Below, one piece after another: positions 44,063-53,756 of a DNA stretch of 57,560 nucleotides. The notes below the pieces were generated by a model that was not told where the DNA came from, made no database searches, and saw only the letters and a list, made by a program, of their open reading frames with translations. The stretch covers positions 1 through 57,560 of the forward strand of contig NZ_JAKSYG010000086.1 in assembly GCF_022829725.1 (NCBI RefSeq), in the 5' to 3' direction. The DNA comes from Methylobacterium sp. E-005 (lineage in GTDB: Bacteria > Pseudomonadota > Alphaproteobacteria > Rhizobiales > Beijerinckiaceae). Position 1 is the stretch's first letter, and each line of letters starts with the position of its first letter. Both the position numbers and the translations under genes were made by a program.

Positions 44063-45568
44063 ATGCGGTTGCTGACGGTGGCGGCCATGAGACGGGTCGA
44101 TGCCGCGGCGATCGCCGGCGGAATTTCGGGCTTCACCCTCATGGAGACGGCCGGTGCTGCGGTGGCGGCCCGGGCGCGCGCGCGGCTGCCGAAGGGCGGG
44201 CGGGCCCTCGTACTGTGCGGTCCCGGCAACAATGGTGGCGACGGCTTCGTGGCCGCGCGCCGTCTGGCGGAGGATGGCTACGCGGTGGACCTATGGCTGC
44301 TCGGCGATCGTGCCGCGCTCAAAGGTGATGCGGCCCTGGCCGCAGAGACCTGGTCCGGGCCGGTCGGCCAAGTCCCCGTCGGGGCACTTCCGCCCTGCGA
44401 TCTCGTGATCGATGCGCTGTTCGGGGCCGGTCTGTCGCGTGACCTCGATGGTGATGCTCGTGCGCTGGTCGAGGCCGTGAACGCGGGCGGATGTCCCGTC
44501 CTCGCGGTCGACGTGCCGAGCGGTCTCCACGGCGATACCGGTACCGTCCGAGGCGTGGCGATCCAAGCGATCGAGACCGTGACCTTCGTGACGCTGAAGC
44601 CCGGCCATCTGCTTCAGCCGGGGCGAAGCCTGTGCGGCCAACTGACCGTAGCGGAGATCGGCACGGGACCGGCGGCCCTGGAGACGGGCTTGGCCGCCTG
44701 TGGTGCGCCGCTCTACCGGAACGGTCCGGACCTCTGGGCGACTGGGTTTCCACGTCTCACCGGCGCCAGCCATAAATATACCCGCGGCCACACCCTGGTG
44801 CTGTCGGGGCCCGCCACCAAGACCGGCGCCGCGCGACTGGCGGCCCGGGGAGCCCTGCGGGTCGGTGCCGGTCTCGTGACGATCGCCTCACCGGCCAGCG
44901 CGGTGGCCGAGAACGCCGCCCATCTCACGGCGATCATGCTGCGCCCCTGCGAGACCGCCGACGATCTCGACGACCTGCTCACCGACGAGCGCCTGAACGT
45001 GGTGTTGGCCGGCCCCGGACTGGGCACCGGCGAGCCGACCCGGGAGCGTGTCGCGGTGGCGGCCGCTGCCGGACGGGGCCTCGTCCTCGACGCCGACGCC
45101 CTGACGAGCTTTTCCGGGCAGGCGCGACTCCTCGCCGCGCATCTGGCCGACGGGGATGCGCGGGCTGTGCTCACGCCGCATGCCGGCGAGTTCGCGCGGC
45201 TGTTCGACGGCACGGAGGCGATGGCCGGTGGGGCCGACAAGGTTGCCCGGACGCGCGCCGCTGCCGCCTTGACCGGCGCGGTCGTGGTCTACAAGGGCGC
45301 CGATACGGTGATCGCCGACCCGGACGGGCGGGTGGTGATCAACGATCACGGCAGCCCCTATCTCGGCACCGCCGGGTCGGGTGACGTCCTCAGCGGCCTG
45401 ATCGCGGGCCTGCTGGCCCAGGGCATGCCGCCCTTCGAGGCCGCCGCCGCCGGCGTCTGGCTGCACGGCGATGCCGGCCTGCGCCACGGGCCCGGCCTCA
45501 TCGCCGAAGACATTCCGGACCTGATGCCCGCCGTGCTCGGTGGCTTGGCCGAAGCCGGCCTCACGTAA
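44063..45568 (+). CDS. nnr: Bifunctional NAD(P)HX epimerase/dehydratase (Nnr)
   Basis: A 501-residue fusion of two metabolite-repair domains. The N-terminal epimerase carries VLCGPGNNGGDGFVAARRL (about residue 50) and an Asp-containing VIDALFGAGLSRDL; the C-terminal ribokinase-like dehydratase has LVLSGPATKTGAARLAARGAL and the NnrD motif LGTAGSGDVLSGLIAGLLAQG near residue 434. Together they convert damaged NADHX/NADPHX back to NAD(P)H. Two ATGs are possible (44051, 44063); GGAGA six bases before 44063 favours the latter, which starts directly at the first domain. It is divergent from glnB. Its 3' end overlaps the next gene by eight bases. Confidence 0.93.
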   Translation: MRLLTVAAMRRVDAAAIAGGISGFTLMETAGAAVAARARARLPKGGRALVLCGPGNNGGDGFVAARRLAEDGYAVDLWLLGDRAALKGDAALAAETWSGPVGQVPVGALPPCDLVIDALFGAGLSRDLDGDARALVEAVNAGGCPVLAVDVPSGLHGDTGTVRGVAIQAIETVTFVTLKPGHLLQPGRSLCGQLTVAEIGTGPAALETGLAACGAPLYRNGPDLWATGFPRLTGASHKYTRGHTLVLSGPATKTGAARLAARGALRVGAGLVTIASPASAVAENAAHLTAIMLRPCETADDLDDLLTDERLNVVLAGPGLGTGEPTRERVAVAAAAGRGLVLDADALTSFSGQARLLAAHLADGDARAVLTPHAGEFARLFDGTEAMAGGADKVARTRAAAALTGAVVVYKGADTVIADPDGRVVINDHGSPYLGTAGSGDVLSGLIAGLLAQGMPPFEAAAAGVWLHGDAGLRHGPGLIAEDIPDLMPAVLGGLAEAGLT

Positions 45569-47015
45569 CCTCGAACATCGTCCAGAGCCCGGTGTCGAAC
45601 CGCTCCAGCACCGTGGCGCTGATCAGCCAGCGCCCGGGATTGTCGGCCAGGAAGCCGATGCGGGCGGTTCGGCCCTCCAGCAACTGGAAGGTGTCAAGCC
45701 AGTAGGGCTCCCAACCATCATCCAGGGGGTGAAGGAGGCGGAAGCAGTGCCCGTGCAGGTGCAGCGCCTGCGGGAAGGCAGTCTCGTTGCGCAGGGCCAG
45801 CACCACGACCTGGCCCCGCTTCACCGAGAAGACCGGCTGGAGGCTGGTGGTGCCGCTGACGCCGTTCACCGACCAGATCTTTTGCGGGTCGCCGGTATAG
45901 ACCGGATCGGAATTCGGCTTGTCCTTCGGCACGAAGGCCCCGCCGGTGATCACGATGTCGCGGCGCATGGCGTTCTGGAGCTTGATCTCGGCCGGCAGGC
46001 GCTTGTTCTCGCCGATCGGGCCGATCGGCGGCCGCTTCTCGGTGATCCTGGCGCCCTTGGTGACCACGCTGGCGAGCGTCAGGCCCTTGCCGATCAGGGC
46101 CTGGATCGCGCAGGTGGCGCCTTCCTCCTCCGGCAGATCGACCATCAGGTCGTAGCGCGTGCCGGGCGGAAAGGGCAGGGTAGCCCGCAGCGGCTCGAAC
46201 GTGTCGGTCGGCTGCCCGTCGACGGCCACCACGTAGACCTTCACCCCATCGAACTTGATGCGCGTCGCCCGGGCGTTGCAGGCATTGCCCAGCCGCAGGC
46301 GGACCCGGGAGCCAGGGCGAGCCTCGACGGTGTCGGGCACCGGACAGCCGTTGACGGTGACGAGGTTGCCGAGGCGGCCGTGGGTCGCAGCGAGCGGCAC
46401 CTGCCCGAACGGCATCAGCGTGCCGTCGTCCTCAATCCGCCAGTCCTGCAGGACCACGCAGAGATCCGCGTCGACGACTGGCGGATTCGTCTCCTCGACG
46501 ACCAGCATGCCGGCGAGCCCGCGGCCCGAGGGCTCACTGGCGCCGCCAACCACCAGGGGGCGGATCAGGTAGGAGCCGGCATCGGGCGGCGTGAACGCGT
46601 GGAGGAAATCGCCGCCCGGCGGGATCGGCGCCTGGGTCACCCCGCCGACGCCGTCCATGGCGTTGATGATCCGCACCCCGTGCCAGTGCAACGACAGGGG
46701 CTTGTCGGTCCGGTTCTCGACCTTGAGGCGCACCGGCTGCCCGAGTCTCACCCGGATCGTGGGGGGCAGCGCCCTCCCGTCGAAGCACCAGACCGGGGTC
46801 TCGGGCGCGGGCTCCGGTCGGAAACGCGCCTTGCCGGGGGCCGCCCGAAGGGCAGGGGCCTCTGCCGGTGCGGCTCCCGGTCCTGCGGGCGCAGGGGTCT
46901 CAGCCTGCCCGCGTTCGGGCGCGAGACCGAACGCGGCTGCGGCCGCGAGCAGGGTCCTGCGCGACGGCGCGCCGACCTGCGAATCGGTCGGCGGCACGGG
47001 GCGGGCTGGCGGCAT
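45561..47015 (-). CDS. Multicopper-oxidase-fold protein with most copper ligands lost (Tat-exported)
   Basis: A 484-residue protein with the three-cupredoxin layout of multicopper oxidases and SufI/FtsP. A twin-arginine signal (SRRTLLAAAAAFG, residues 18-30) indicates export as a folded protein. Of the four copper motifs, HWHG (110-113) and HLHGH (419-423) are present. The second (normally HxH) reads DAGSYLIRPL at 145-154, and the last (normally HCHxxxHxxxGM) reads SATVLERFDTGLW at 466-478, so type 1 Cys and Met and several type 2/3 His are missing; the first His of the third motif is Gln. It is therefore unlikely to be a laccase-type oxidase and may be a structural or division-related SufI-like protein. 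Start at 47015 precedes MPPARPVPPT. Confidence 0.8.
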   Translation of the reverse strand: MPPARPVPPTDSQVGAPSRRTLLAAAAAFGLAPERGQAETPAPAGPGAAPAEAPALRAAPGKARFRPEPAPETPVWCFDGRALPPTIRVRLGQPVRLKVENRTDKPLSLHWHGVRIINAMDGVGGVTQAPIPPGGDFLHAFTPPDAGSYLIRPLVVGGASEPSGRGLAGMLVVEETNPPVVDADLCVVLQDWRIEDDGTLMPFGQVPLAATHGRLGNLVTVNGCPVPDTVEARPGSRVRLRLGNACNARATRIKFDGVKVYVVAVDGQPTDTFEPLRATLPFPPGTRYDLMVDLPEEEGATCAIQALIGKGLTLASVVTKGARITEKRPPIGPIGENKRLPAEIKLQNAMRRDIVITGGAFVPKDKPNSDPVYTGDPQKIWSVNGVSGTTSLQPVFSVKRGQVVVLALRNETAFPQALHLHGHCFRLLHPLDDGWEPYWLDTFQLLEGRTARIGFLADNPGRWLISATVLERFDTGLWTMFEVT

Positions 47016-47160
47016 GAGATCTCGGCTGCTTGTCGCGACGGACCCGCTCCATAGCGGGGCGGCGGCCCCGGCGCCACAGGACAAGTTTTTTGCTGCGGCC
47101 CCGCCGGCCCATGCTATAGGGCCCGCTTCCGGCGGCCGGCGATGCGCCGGATGTCGGCGC

Positions 47161-47245
47161 GCGGGCGTGGCGGAACTGGTAGACGCGCTGGATTTAGGTT
47201 CCAGTGTCGCAAGACGTGGGGGTTCGAGCCCCTCCGCCCGCACCA
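47161..47245 (+). tRNA. tRNA-Leu (UAG anticodon)
   Basis: An 85-base class II tRNA with a 7-bp acceptor stem GCGGGCG/CGCCCGC, the anticodon stem CTGGA/TCCAG with loop TTTAGGT (anticodon TAG), a long variable arm, the T-loop GGTTCGAGCC and an encoded CCA end. A plausible promoter with TTGCTG and GCTATA sixteen bases apart lies at 47091-47118. Confidence 0.95.
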
Positions 47246-47377
47246 GGACCTTTCCTGAGGGTGCGGTCCCGGTGGACCGCCCCGATCCCGTACCCGACAT
47301 CTCGGCATCCCGGATCGCGCGAACACGACGCCGGCCCGGTCGGCGAAACCAGGTTTTTTTGAAGAGCGACGACGACG

Positions 47378-48796
47378 ATGCAGGTGACCGAGATCAACGC
47401 CCAGGGTCTGAAGCGCGAGTTTCAGGTTTTTCTGGCCGCCCAGGAACTCGAAGAGCGCCTGACCACCGAGCTGTCCGGCATGAAGGACAAGGTGCAGCTG
47501 AAGGGCTTCCGCCCCGGCAAGGTGCCGGTCGCGCACCTGCGCAAGGTCTATGGCCGCTCCGTGATGGCCGAGGTGGTGCAGAACGCCGTCAACGAGGCCA
47601 ACCGCAAGATCGTGAGCGATAACGGCCTCAAGCTGGCCCTGGAGCCGCAGGTCGAGTTCCCGAGCGATCAGGCCGAGGTCGAGAAGGCGCTCGACGCCAA
47701 GGGTGACCTCGCCTTCAAGGTCGCTCTGGAGGTGATGCCGAGCTTCGAGCTCGCCGATCTCTCCGATGTCAGCCTGACCAAGCAGGTTGCCAAGCCCTCC
47801 GATCAGGAGGTTGACGAGGCGCTGGAACGCATGGCCGGCCAGGGCCGTCCGTTCGCCGAGCGGGAGGAGGGCGCTGAGGCCCAGAGCGGCGACCGCGTCA
47901 CCATCGACTTCGTCGGCCGGATCGACGGTGAGGAGTTCCAGGGCGGCAAGGGTGAGGGCATCGATCTGGAGCTCGGCTCCGGCTCGTTCATCCCGGGCTT
48001 CGAGGACCAGCTCGTCGGCGCCAAGGTCGGTGACAAGCGCCTCGTGAAGGTGACCTTCCCGGCCGAGTACGGCGCCGAGCAGCTCGCCGGCAAGGACGCC
48101 GAGTTCGACGTGACCGTCACGAAGATTCAGGCCCCGGGTGACGCCAAGGTCGACGACGAGTTCGCCAAGTCCATGGGCATGGAGTCGCTGGAGAAGCTCC
48201 GCGAGGCCGTGGCCGAGGCGATCGGCCGGGACTACGAGACGGCCTCGCGCCGCCGCCTCAAGAAGGACCTCCTCGACGCGCTCGACACGAAGTACGCGTT
48301 CGAGCTGCCCCCCTCCCTGGTGGCGCAGGAATTCGCCGCCGTGTGGGCCCAGGTCGAGCAGGACCTGAAGACCCGGGGCAAGACCTTCGCGGATGAGGAC
48401 ACCACTGAGGAGAAGGCCCAGGCCGAGTACCGGACGATCGCCGAGCGCCGGGTCCGGCTCGGACTCGTGCTTGCGCAGGTCGGCGAGAGCGCCGATATCA
48501 AGGTCTCGGATGACGAGGTGAACCAGGCCCTCATCGCCCGGGTCCGGCAGTTCCCGGGCCAGGAGCAGCAGGTCTGGGACTTCTACCGGAAGAATGCGCA
48601 GGCGCTCGCGGAACTCCGCGCGCCTCTGTTCGAGGAAAAGGTGGTTGACCACGTCCTCGGGCAGATCAAACTCGTCGAGGAGCCCGTCTCGAAAGAGGCG
48701 CTTTTCGCAGACGATGATGACGACGACACGACCGGCGGAAAGCCGGCAGACAAGGCCGGGGCCAAGGACGAGACGTCCGACGCCAAGGCCGACTGA
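47378..48796 (+). CDS. tig: Trigger factor
   Basis: A 472-residue ribosome-associated chaperone and peptidyl-prolyl isomerase. The N-terminal ribosome-binding domain contains [17 protein letters not shown], which includes the GFRxGKxP signature loop (about residues 46-54). The FKBP domain is seen in [21 protein letters not shown] and [15 protein letters not shown] (about residues 174-215), and the C-terminal chaperone arm follows, ending in an Asp-rich tail ([12 protein letters not shown]). It binds nascent chains at the ribosome exit. It is the first gene of the tig-clpP-clpX-lon block, a widely conserved order, and is preceded by a tRNA gene. Confidence 0.96.
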   Translation: MQVTEINAQGLKREFQVFLAAQELEERLTTELSGMKDKVQLKGFRPGKVPVAHLRKVYGRSVMAEVVQNAVNEANRKIVSDNGLKLALEPQVEFPSDQAEVEKALDAKGDLAFKVALEVMPSFELADLSDVSLTKQVAKPSDQEVDEALERMAGQGRPFAEREEGAEAQSGDRVTIDFVGRIDGEEFQGGKGEGIDLELGSGSFIPGFEDQLVGAKVGDKRLVKVTFPAEYGAEQLAGKDAEFDVTVTKIQAPGDAKVDDEFAKSMGMESLEKLREAVAEAIGRDYETASRRRLKKDLLDALDTKYAFELPPSLVAQEFAAVWAQVEQDLKTRGKTFADEDTTEEKAQAEYRTIAERRVRLGLVLAQVGESADIKVSDDEVNQALIARVRQFPGQEQQVWDFYRKNAQALAELRAPLFEEKVVDHVLGQIKLVEEPVSKEALFADDDDDDTTGGKPADKAGAKDETSDAKAD

Positions 48797-48866
48797 GTCC
48801 CGCCCTGTCCGAGGACGGCGGGCAAGGATTAGGCGATGGTTAAGCATCGCCGGTGTTCGCTGACAT

Positions 48867-48901
48867 GTCCGGGGCTGCCCTGATTCGCGGCAGCCCCGGA
48901 C
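48867..48901 (+). other. Strong 13-bp hairpin just upstream of clpP
   Basis: GTCCGGGGCTGCC (48867-48879) and its exact complement (48889-48901) enclose a nine-base loop. The stem ends 20 bases before the clpP ATG and has no T-tract. It could be a weak terminator for tig, an RNA-processing site or a leader structure affecting clpP translation. Confidence 0.7.
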
Positions 48902-48921
48902 CTCACTCTGGGCAGGACGAG

Positions 48922-49548
48922 ATGAGAGATCCGATCGACGTCTACAACAATGCGCTCGTGCCGATGGTCGTCGAGCAATCGAGCCGTGGCGAGCGCGCCT
49001 TCGACATCTACTCCCGCCTGCTGCGCGAGCGGATCATCTTCCTGACCGGTCCCGTGGAGGATTACGGCGCGTCGCTGATCGTGGCGCAGCTGCTGTTCCT
49101 CGAGGCGGAGAACCCGAAGAAGGAGATCTCCTTCTACATCAACTCCCCCGGCGGCGTGGTCACCTCCGGCCTGTCGATTTACGACACGATGCAGTTCATC
49201 CGCTGCCCGGTGACGACGCTCTGCGTCGGCCAGGCCGCCTCGATGGGCTCGCTGCTGCTCACCGCCGGCGAGCCCGGCCACCGCTTCGCCCTGCCGAACG
49301 CCCGGATCATGGTCCACCAGCCGTCGGGCGGCTTCCAGGGGCAGGCGACCGACATCCTGATCCACGCCCGCGAGATCGAGGCGCTGAAGCGGCGCCTGAA
49401 CGAGATCTACGTGAAGCACACGGGCCGTGAGTACGACGCGATTCACACGGCGCTGGAGCGCGACAACTTCATGACCGCCGACGCGGCCAAGGAGTTCGGA
49501 CTCATCGACGAGGTGATCGAGAAGCGTCCGGAGCCGGCGGCCGCCTGA
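48922..49548 (+). CDS. clpP: ATP-dependent Clp protease proteolytic subunit
   Basis: A 208-residue serine peptidase that forms the double heptameric chamber used with ClpX and ClpA. The catalytic Ser lies in [15 protein letters not shown] (about residue 107), the His in [15 protein letters not shown] (about residue 132) and the Asp in the following helical part. A short propeptide-like start, [20 protein letters not shown], is normal. The ATG at 48922 is chosen because homologues begin here and upstream codons fall in the hairpin. It lies 125 bases after tig and 184 before clpX. Confidence 0.95.
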   Translation: MRDPIDVYNNALVPMVVEQSSRGERAFDIYSRLLRERIIFLTGPVEDYGASLIVAQLLFLEAENPKKEISFYINSPGGVVTSGLSIYDTMQFIRCPVTTLCVGQAASMGSLLLTAGEPGHRFALPNARIMVHQPSGGFQGQATDILIHAREIEALKRRLNEIYVKHTGREYDAIHTALERDNFMTADAAKEFGLIDEVIEKRPEPAAA

Positions 49549-49568
49549 TCGGACCTCGTCCCCGGACA

Positions 49569-49598
49569 GCCGCGGCGCGGCCTTGATCCCGCCGCGGC
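49569..49598. other. GC-rich stem-loop between clpP and clpX
   Basis: GCCGCGGCG (49569-49577) pairs exactly with CGCCGCGGC (49590-49598). No T-tract follows. It lies about 20 bases after the clpP stop and may end or attenuate the transcript ahead of clpX, whose own promoter would lie in the less GC-rich stretch around 49620-49680. Confidence 0.5.
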
Positions 49599-49732
49599 AG
49601 CGTGCTTGCATCCAAGATCGGGTCTACGGTCAAAGACGCGCAGCACACTGTTTCTTTAGGCAGGCCCCCTTATTTTGACAGGATGCGCATTCGCCCCTAG
49701 CCGGCCGCGGATGCGAGGAATCGGAGACCGAT

Positions 49733-51004
49733 ATGAGCAAGACTGGCGGCAACGACTCCAAGAGCACGCTGTATTGCTCGTTCTGCGGCAAGAGCCAGCA
49801 TGAGGTCCGCAAGCTGATCGCCGGTCCGACGGTGTTCATCTGCGACGAGTGCGTCGAGCTGTGCATGGACATCATCCGTGAGGAGTCGAAATCCTCGCTG
49901 GTGAAGAGCCGCGACGGCGTGCCGACCCCGAAGGAAATCCGTCGTGTCCTCGACGATTACGTCATCGGCCAGGATTTCGCCAAGAAAGTCCTCTCGGTCG
50001 CGGTGCACAACCACTACAAGCGGCTCGCGCACGCGACGAAGCACAACGACGTCGAGCTGGCCAAGTCCAACATCATGCTGATCGGGCCGACCGGCTCGGG
50101 CAAGACGCTGCTCGCACAGACGCTCGCCCGGATCCTGGACGTGCCGTTCACCATGGCGGACGCCACGACCCTCACCGAGGCCGGCTATGTCGGTGAGGAC
50201 GTCGAGAACATCATCCTGAAGCTGCTCCAGGCCTCGGATTACAACGTCGAGCGGGCCCAGCGTGGCATCGTCTACATCGACGAAATCGACAAGATTTCGC
50301 GCAAGTCCGACAACCCGTCGATCACCCGCGACGTGTCGGGCGAGGGCGTGCAGCAGGCGCTCCTGAAGATCATGGAGGGCACGGTCGCCTCCGTCCCGCC
50401 GCAGGGCGGCCGGAAGCACCCGCAGCAGGAATTCCTGCAGGTCGACACCACCAATATCCTGTTCATCTGCGGCGGCGCCTTCGCGGGGCTGGAGCGGATC
50501 ATCTCCCAGCGCGGCAAGGGCACCTCGATCGGCTTCGGCGCGACCGTGCAGGCCCCGGACGACCGCCGCACTGGCGAGATCTTCCGCTCGGTCGAGCCGG
50601 AGGATCTGCTGAAGTTCGGTCTCATCCCCGAGTTCGTCGGACGTCTGCCGGTCCTGGCGACGCTGGAGGACCTCGACGAGGCGGCGCTGAAGAAGATCCT
50701 GCAGGAGCCGAAGAACGCCCTGGTCAAGCAGTACCAGCGGCTGTTCGAGATGGAGAACGTCGACCTGACCTTCCAGGACGACGCTCTGTCGCTCGTCGCC
50801 CGCAAGGCGATCGAGCGCAAGACTGGCGCCCGCGGCCTGCGCTCCATCCTGGAGACGATCCTGCTCGACACGATGTACGACCTGCCGGGCCTGGAATCCG
50901 TGGAGCAGGTCGTGATCGGTCCCGAGGTGGTCGAGGGCAAGTCGCGCCCGCTCTACATCCACGGCGACCGCAACAAGGAAGCACCCGCCAGCGTCAGTGC
51001 GTAA
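49733..51004 (+). CDS. clpX: ATP-dependent Clp protease ATPase subunit ClpX
   Basis: A 423-residue AAA+ unfoldase. The N-terminal zinc-binding domain has four cysteines (LYCSFCGKS and [10 protein letters not shown]), the Walker A is [15 protein letters not shown] (about residue 115), the pore loop GYVGEDVE, Walker [11 protein letters not shown] and the IGF loop region for ClpP docking lies around IGFGATV. A C-terminal sensor-2 Arg segment [12 protein letters not shown] is present. It recognises tagged substrates such as ssrA-marked proteins and feeds them to ClpP. The start ATG at 49733 is the family start, preceded by GGAGACCG. Confidence 0.96.
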   Translation: MSKTGGNDSKSTLYCSFCGKSQHEVRKLIAGPTVFICDECVELCMDIIREESKSSLVKSRDGVPTPKEIRRVLDDYVIGQDFAKKVLSVAVHNHYKRLAHATKHNDVELAKSNIMLIGPTGSGKTLLAQTLARILDVPFTMADATTLTEAGYVGEDVENIILKLLQASDYNVERAQRGIVYIDEIDKISRKSDNPSITRDVSGEGVQQALLKIMEGTVASVPPQGGRKHPQQEFLQVDTTNILFICGGAFAGLERIISQRGKGTSIGFGATVQAPDDRRTGEIFRSVEPEDLLKFGLIPEFVGRLPVLATLEDLDEAALKKILQEPKNALVKQYQRLFEMENVDLTFQDDALSLVARKAIERKTGARGLRSILETILLDTMYDLPGLESVEQVVIGPEVVEGKSRPLYIHGDRNKEAPASVSA

Positions 51005-51026
51005 GCGCCTGACAGGGTTGTCTTAA

Positions 51027-51048
51027 ACGCCCGGCTCAGGCTGGGCGT
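51027..51048 (+). terminator. Stem-loop after clpX
   Basis: ACGCCCGGC/GCTGGGCGT (51027-51035, 51040-51048) forms a 9-bp stem with one wobble and a TCAG loop. No T-tract follows, so it is a weak terminator at most. The remaining bases up to the lon start at 51253 contain no gene and should include the lon promoter. Confidence 0.5.
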
Positions 51049-51252
51049 GCTGCGGGGAACATCTTGAAAACGCTGCGCCCCGCAGCCACCTCAGGCTCAG
51101 CGCGGTGGCCGCACGCTCCTTCGAGGTCCGGTCCGCGTTACCAGCCGCAAAGTCCCAAAACGTCCCGACCCTCGCGGCCCGGTCGGCCCCTGGCTGTAGG
51201 CGTGCTCCATACACGGAGGCGGCGAACCCGGGCGTCCTGAGAGGAAGTCAGC

Positions 51253-53679
51253 ATGTCACAGTCGAAATCGCGCCAGCCGGTGGTCCCGGGTTCGACGGGC
51301 ACCTACGCCGTTCTCCCCCTGCGCGACATCGTCGTCTTCCCGCACATGATCGTGCCCCTCTTCGTGGGCCGCGAGAAGTCGATCCGCGCCCTTGAGGAGG
51401 CCGTTCGCACCGATCGCCACATCCTGCTCGCCACCCAGATCAATGCGGGCGACGACGATCCGGCGACCGATGCCATCTACAAGATCGGCACCCTCGCCTC
51501 CGTGCTTCAGCTCCTGAAGCTGCCTGACGGCACCGTGAAGGTGCTGGTCGAGGGCGTCGGTCGCGCGAAGGTCACGGGCTTCACCCGCTCGGACGAGTAT
51601 TACGAAGCCACCGCCGAAGCCCTGCATGACGAGCTCGGCGACCAGGTCGAGGCCGAGGCGCTCGCGCGCTCCGTGCTCTCGGAGTTCGAGAATTACGTCA
51701 AGCTGAACAAGAAGATCTCGCCCGAGGTCGTCTCCGCCGTGACCCAGATCGACGAGCCGTCCAAGCTCGCTGACACGATCGGCTCGCACCTCCTCGTCAA
51801 GATCTCCGACAAGCAGGGTATCCTCGAGACCCCCACGGTGGCGCAGCGCCTCGAGCGCGTGCTGTCGCTGATGGAGAGCGAGATCTCCGTGCTTCAGGTG
51901 GAGAAGCGCATCCGGACCCGCGTCAAGCGGCAGATGGAGAAGACCCAACGCGAGTACTACCTGAACGAGCAGATGAAGGCGATCCAGAAGGAGTTGGGCG
52001 ACTCCGAGGATGGCCGCGACGAGCTGGCCGAGCTGGAAGAGAAGATCGAGAAGACCAAGTTCACCAAGGAAGCCCGCGACAAGGCGACGGCCGAGCTGAA
52101 GAAGCTGCGCCAGATGTCGCCGATGTCGGCCGAAGCGACCGTCGTGCGCAACTACCTCGACTGGATGCTCGGCATCCCGTGGGGCAAGCGCTCGAAGATC
52201 AAGAAGGATCTGCTCGGCGCCCAGGCCCTGCTCGACGACGATCATTTCGGGTTGGACAAGGTCAAGGAGCGGATCGTCGAGTACCTCGCCGTGCAGCAGC
52301 GTGCGAACAAGCTCACCGGCCCGATCCTGTGCCTCGTCGGTCCCCCCGGCGTCGGCAAGACCTCGCTCGGCAAGTCCATCGCCAAGGCGACGGGTCGCGA
52401 GTTCGTGCGCATGTCGCTCGGCGGCGTGCGGGACGAGGCCGAGATCCGGGGTCACCGTCGGACCTATATCGGCTCGATGCCCGGCAAGATCGTGCAGTCG
52501 ATGCGCAAGGCCAAGACTTCGAACCCGCTCATCCTGCTCGACGAGATCGACAAGATGGGCATGGATTTCCGCGGCGATCCGTCGGCGGCGCTCCTCGAGG
52601 TGCTCGACCCTGAGCAGAACAGCACCTTCAACGACCACTACCTGGAGGTGGATTACGACCTCTCGAACGTGATGTTCGTGACCACGGCCAACACCCTCAA
52701 CATCCCGGGCCCGCTCATGGACCGGATGGAGGTGATCCGCATCGCCGGATACACCGAGGAGGAGAAGGTCGAGATCGCGCGCAAGCACCTGATCCCGAAT
52801 GCCCTGAAGAAGCATGGCCTCGGGACGCACGAGTGGTCGATCGACGACGACGGCTTGATGATGCTGGTCCGCCGCTACACGCGGGAAGCCGGCGTTCGCA
52901 ACCTGGAGCGTGAGCTGTCCAACCTGATCCGGAAGGCTGTTAAGGAGATCCTGATCACCAAGACCAAGTCGGTCGCGGTGACCATCGAGACCCTCCCGGT
53001 CTTCCTCGGCCCGCCGAAGTTCCGCTACGGCGAGATCGACGCGGACGATCAGGTCGGCGTGGTGACGGGTCTGGCCTGGACCGAGGTCGGCGGCGAGTTG
53101 CTGACGATCGAGGGCGTCATGATGCCCGGCAAGGGCAAGATGACGGTCACCGGCAACTTGAAGGACGTGATGAAGGAGTCGATCTCGGCGGCGGCGAGCT
53201 ACGTCCGCTCCCGGGCCATCGATTTCGGGATCGAGCCGCCGCTGTTCGACCGGCGCGACATCCACGTTCACGTTCCGGAGGGGGCGACCCCGAAGGACGG
53301 TCCGTCAGCCGGCATCGCCATGGCCACCGCGATCATCTCGACGCTGACCGGGATCCCGGTTCGCCGCGAGGTCGCGATGACCGGCGAGGTGACGCTCCGC
53401 GGCCGGGTCCTGCCGATCGGCGGCCTGAAGGAGAAACTGCTCGCTGCGCTCCGCGGCGGTATCAAGACGGTGCTGATCCCCGAGGAAAACGCCAAGGACA
53501 TCGCCGAGGTGCCCGACAGCGTGAAGAATGGGCTGGAGATCATCCCGGTGTCCCGGATGGATCAGGTGCTGGAGAAGGCTCTGGTCCGCCAGCCGGTGGC
53601 GATCGAGTGGGAAGAGCCACTGCCCGTGGCCAAGCCTGCCCGGACGGAAGAGGACGGTGCGGCCTTCGTGGCGCACTGA
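51253..53679 (+). CDS. lon: ATP-dependent endopeptidase La (Lon)
   Basis: An 808-residue LonA protease of normal length. The N-terminal substrate domain begins YAVLPLRDIVVFPHMIVPLFVGREKS, the AAA+ Walker A is GPPGVGKTSLGKSIA (about residue 359), Walker B is PLILLDEIDKMG, and the C-terminal peptidase has the Ser in PEGATPKDGPSAGIAMATAI (about residue 685) and the Lys in RGRVLPIGGLKEKLLAALRGG. It degrades unfolded and regulatory proteins in the cytoplasm. ATG at 51253 follows GAGAGGAAG. It ends the tig-clp-lon block and is followed by a very strong terminator. Confidence 0.97.
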   Translation: MSQSKSRQPVVPGSTGTYAVLPLRDIVVFPHMIVPLFVGREKSIRALEEAVRTDRHILLATQINAGDDDPATDAIYKIGTLASVLQLLKLPDGTVKVLVEGVGRAKVTGFTRSDEYYEATAEALHDELGDQVEAEALARSVLSEFENYVKLNKKISPEVVSAVTQIDEPSKLADTIGSHLLVKISDKQGILETPTVAQRLERVLSLMESEISVLQVEKRIRTRVKRQMEKTQREYYLNEQMKAIQKELGDSEDGRDELAELEEKIEKTKFTKEARDKATAELKKLRQMSPMSAEATVVRNYLDWMLGIPWGKRSKIKKDLLGAQALLDDDHFGLDKVKERIVEYLAVQQRANKLTGPILCLVGPPGVGKTSLGKSIAKATGREFVRMSLGGVRDEAEIRGHRRTYIGSMPGKIVQSMRKAKTSNPLILLDEIDKMGMDFRGDPSAALLEVLDPEQNSTFNDHYLEVDYDLSNVMFVTTANTLNIPGPLMDRMEVIRIAGYTEEEKVEIARKHLIPNALKKHGLGTHEWSIDDDGLMMLVRRYTREAGVRNLERELSNLIRKAVKEILITKTKSVAVTIETLPVFLGPPKFRYGEIDADDQVGVVTGLAWTEVGGELLTIEGVMMPGKGKMTVTGNLKDVMKESISAAASYVRSRAIDFGIEPPLFDRRDIHVHVPEGATPKDGPSAGIAMATAIISTLTGIPVRREVAMTGEVTLRGRVLPIGGLKEKLLAALRGGIKTVLIPEENAKDIAEVPDSVKNGLEIIPVSRMDQVLEKALVRQPVAIEWEEPLPVAKPARTEEDGAAFVAH

Positions 53680-53706
53680 ACCGCACAGTCAATGTGTTCA
53701 TGACAG

Positions 53707-53740
53707 AAAAGCCCCCGGGGATCGTCCCCGGGGGCTTTTT
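53707..53740. terminator. Strong bidirectional terminator after lon
   Basis: GCCCCCGGGGA (53711-53721) pairs exactly with TCCCCGGGGGC (53725-53735), loop TCG, flanked by AAAA before and TTTTT after, so it can act in both directions. Confidence 0.93.
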
Positions 53741-53756
53741 CGTGCGGGAAGGTTCG

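Noticed and set aside
51063..51091. Heat-shock (RpoH-like) promoter for lon based on CTTGAAA
   Set aside because: The -35 element fits, but the expected -10 position reads CCACCT, which matches the alphaproteobacterial consensus poorly.
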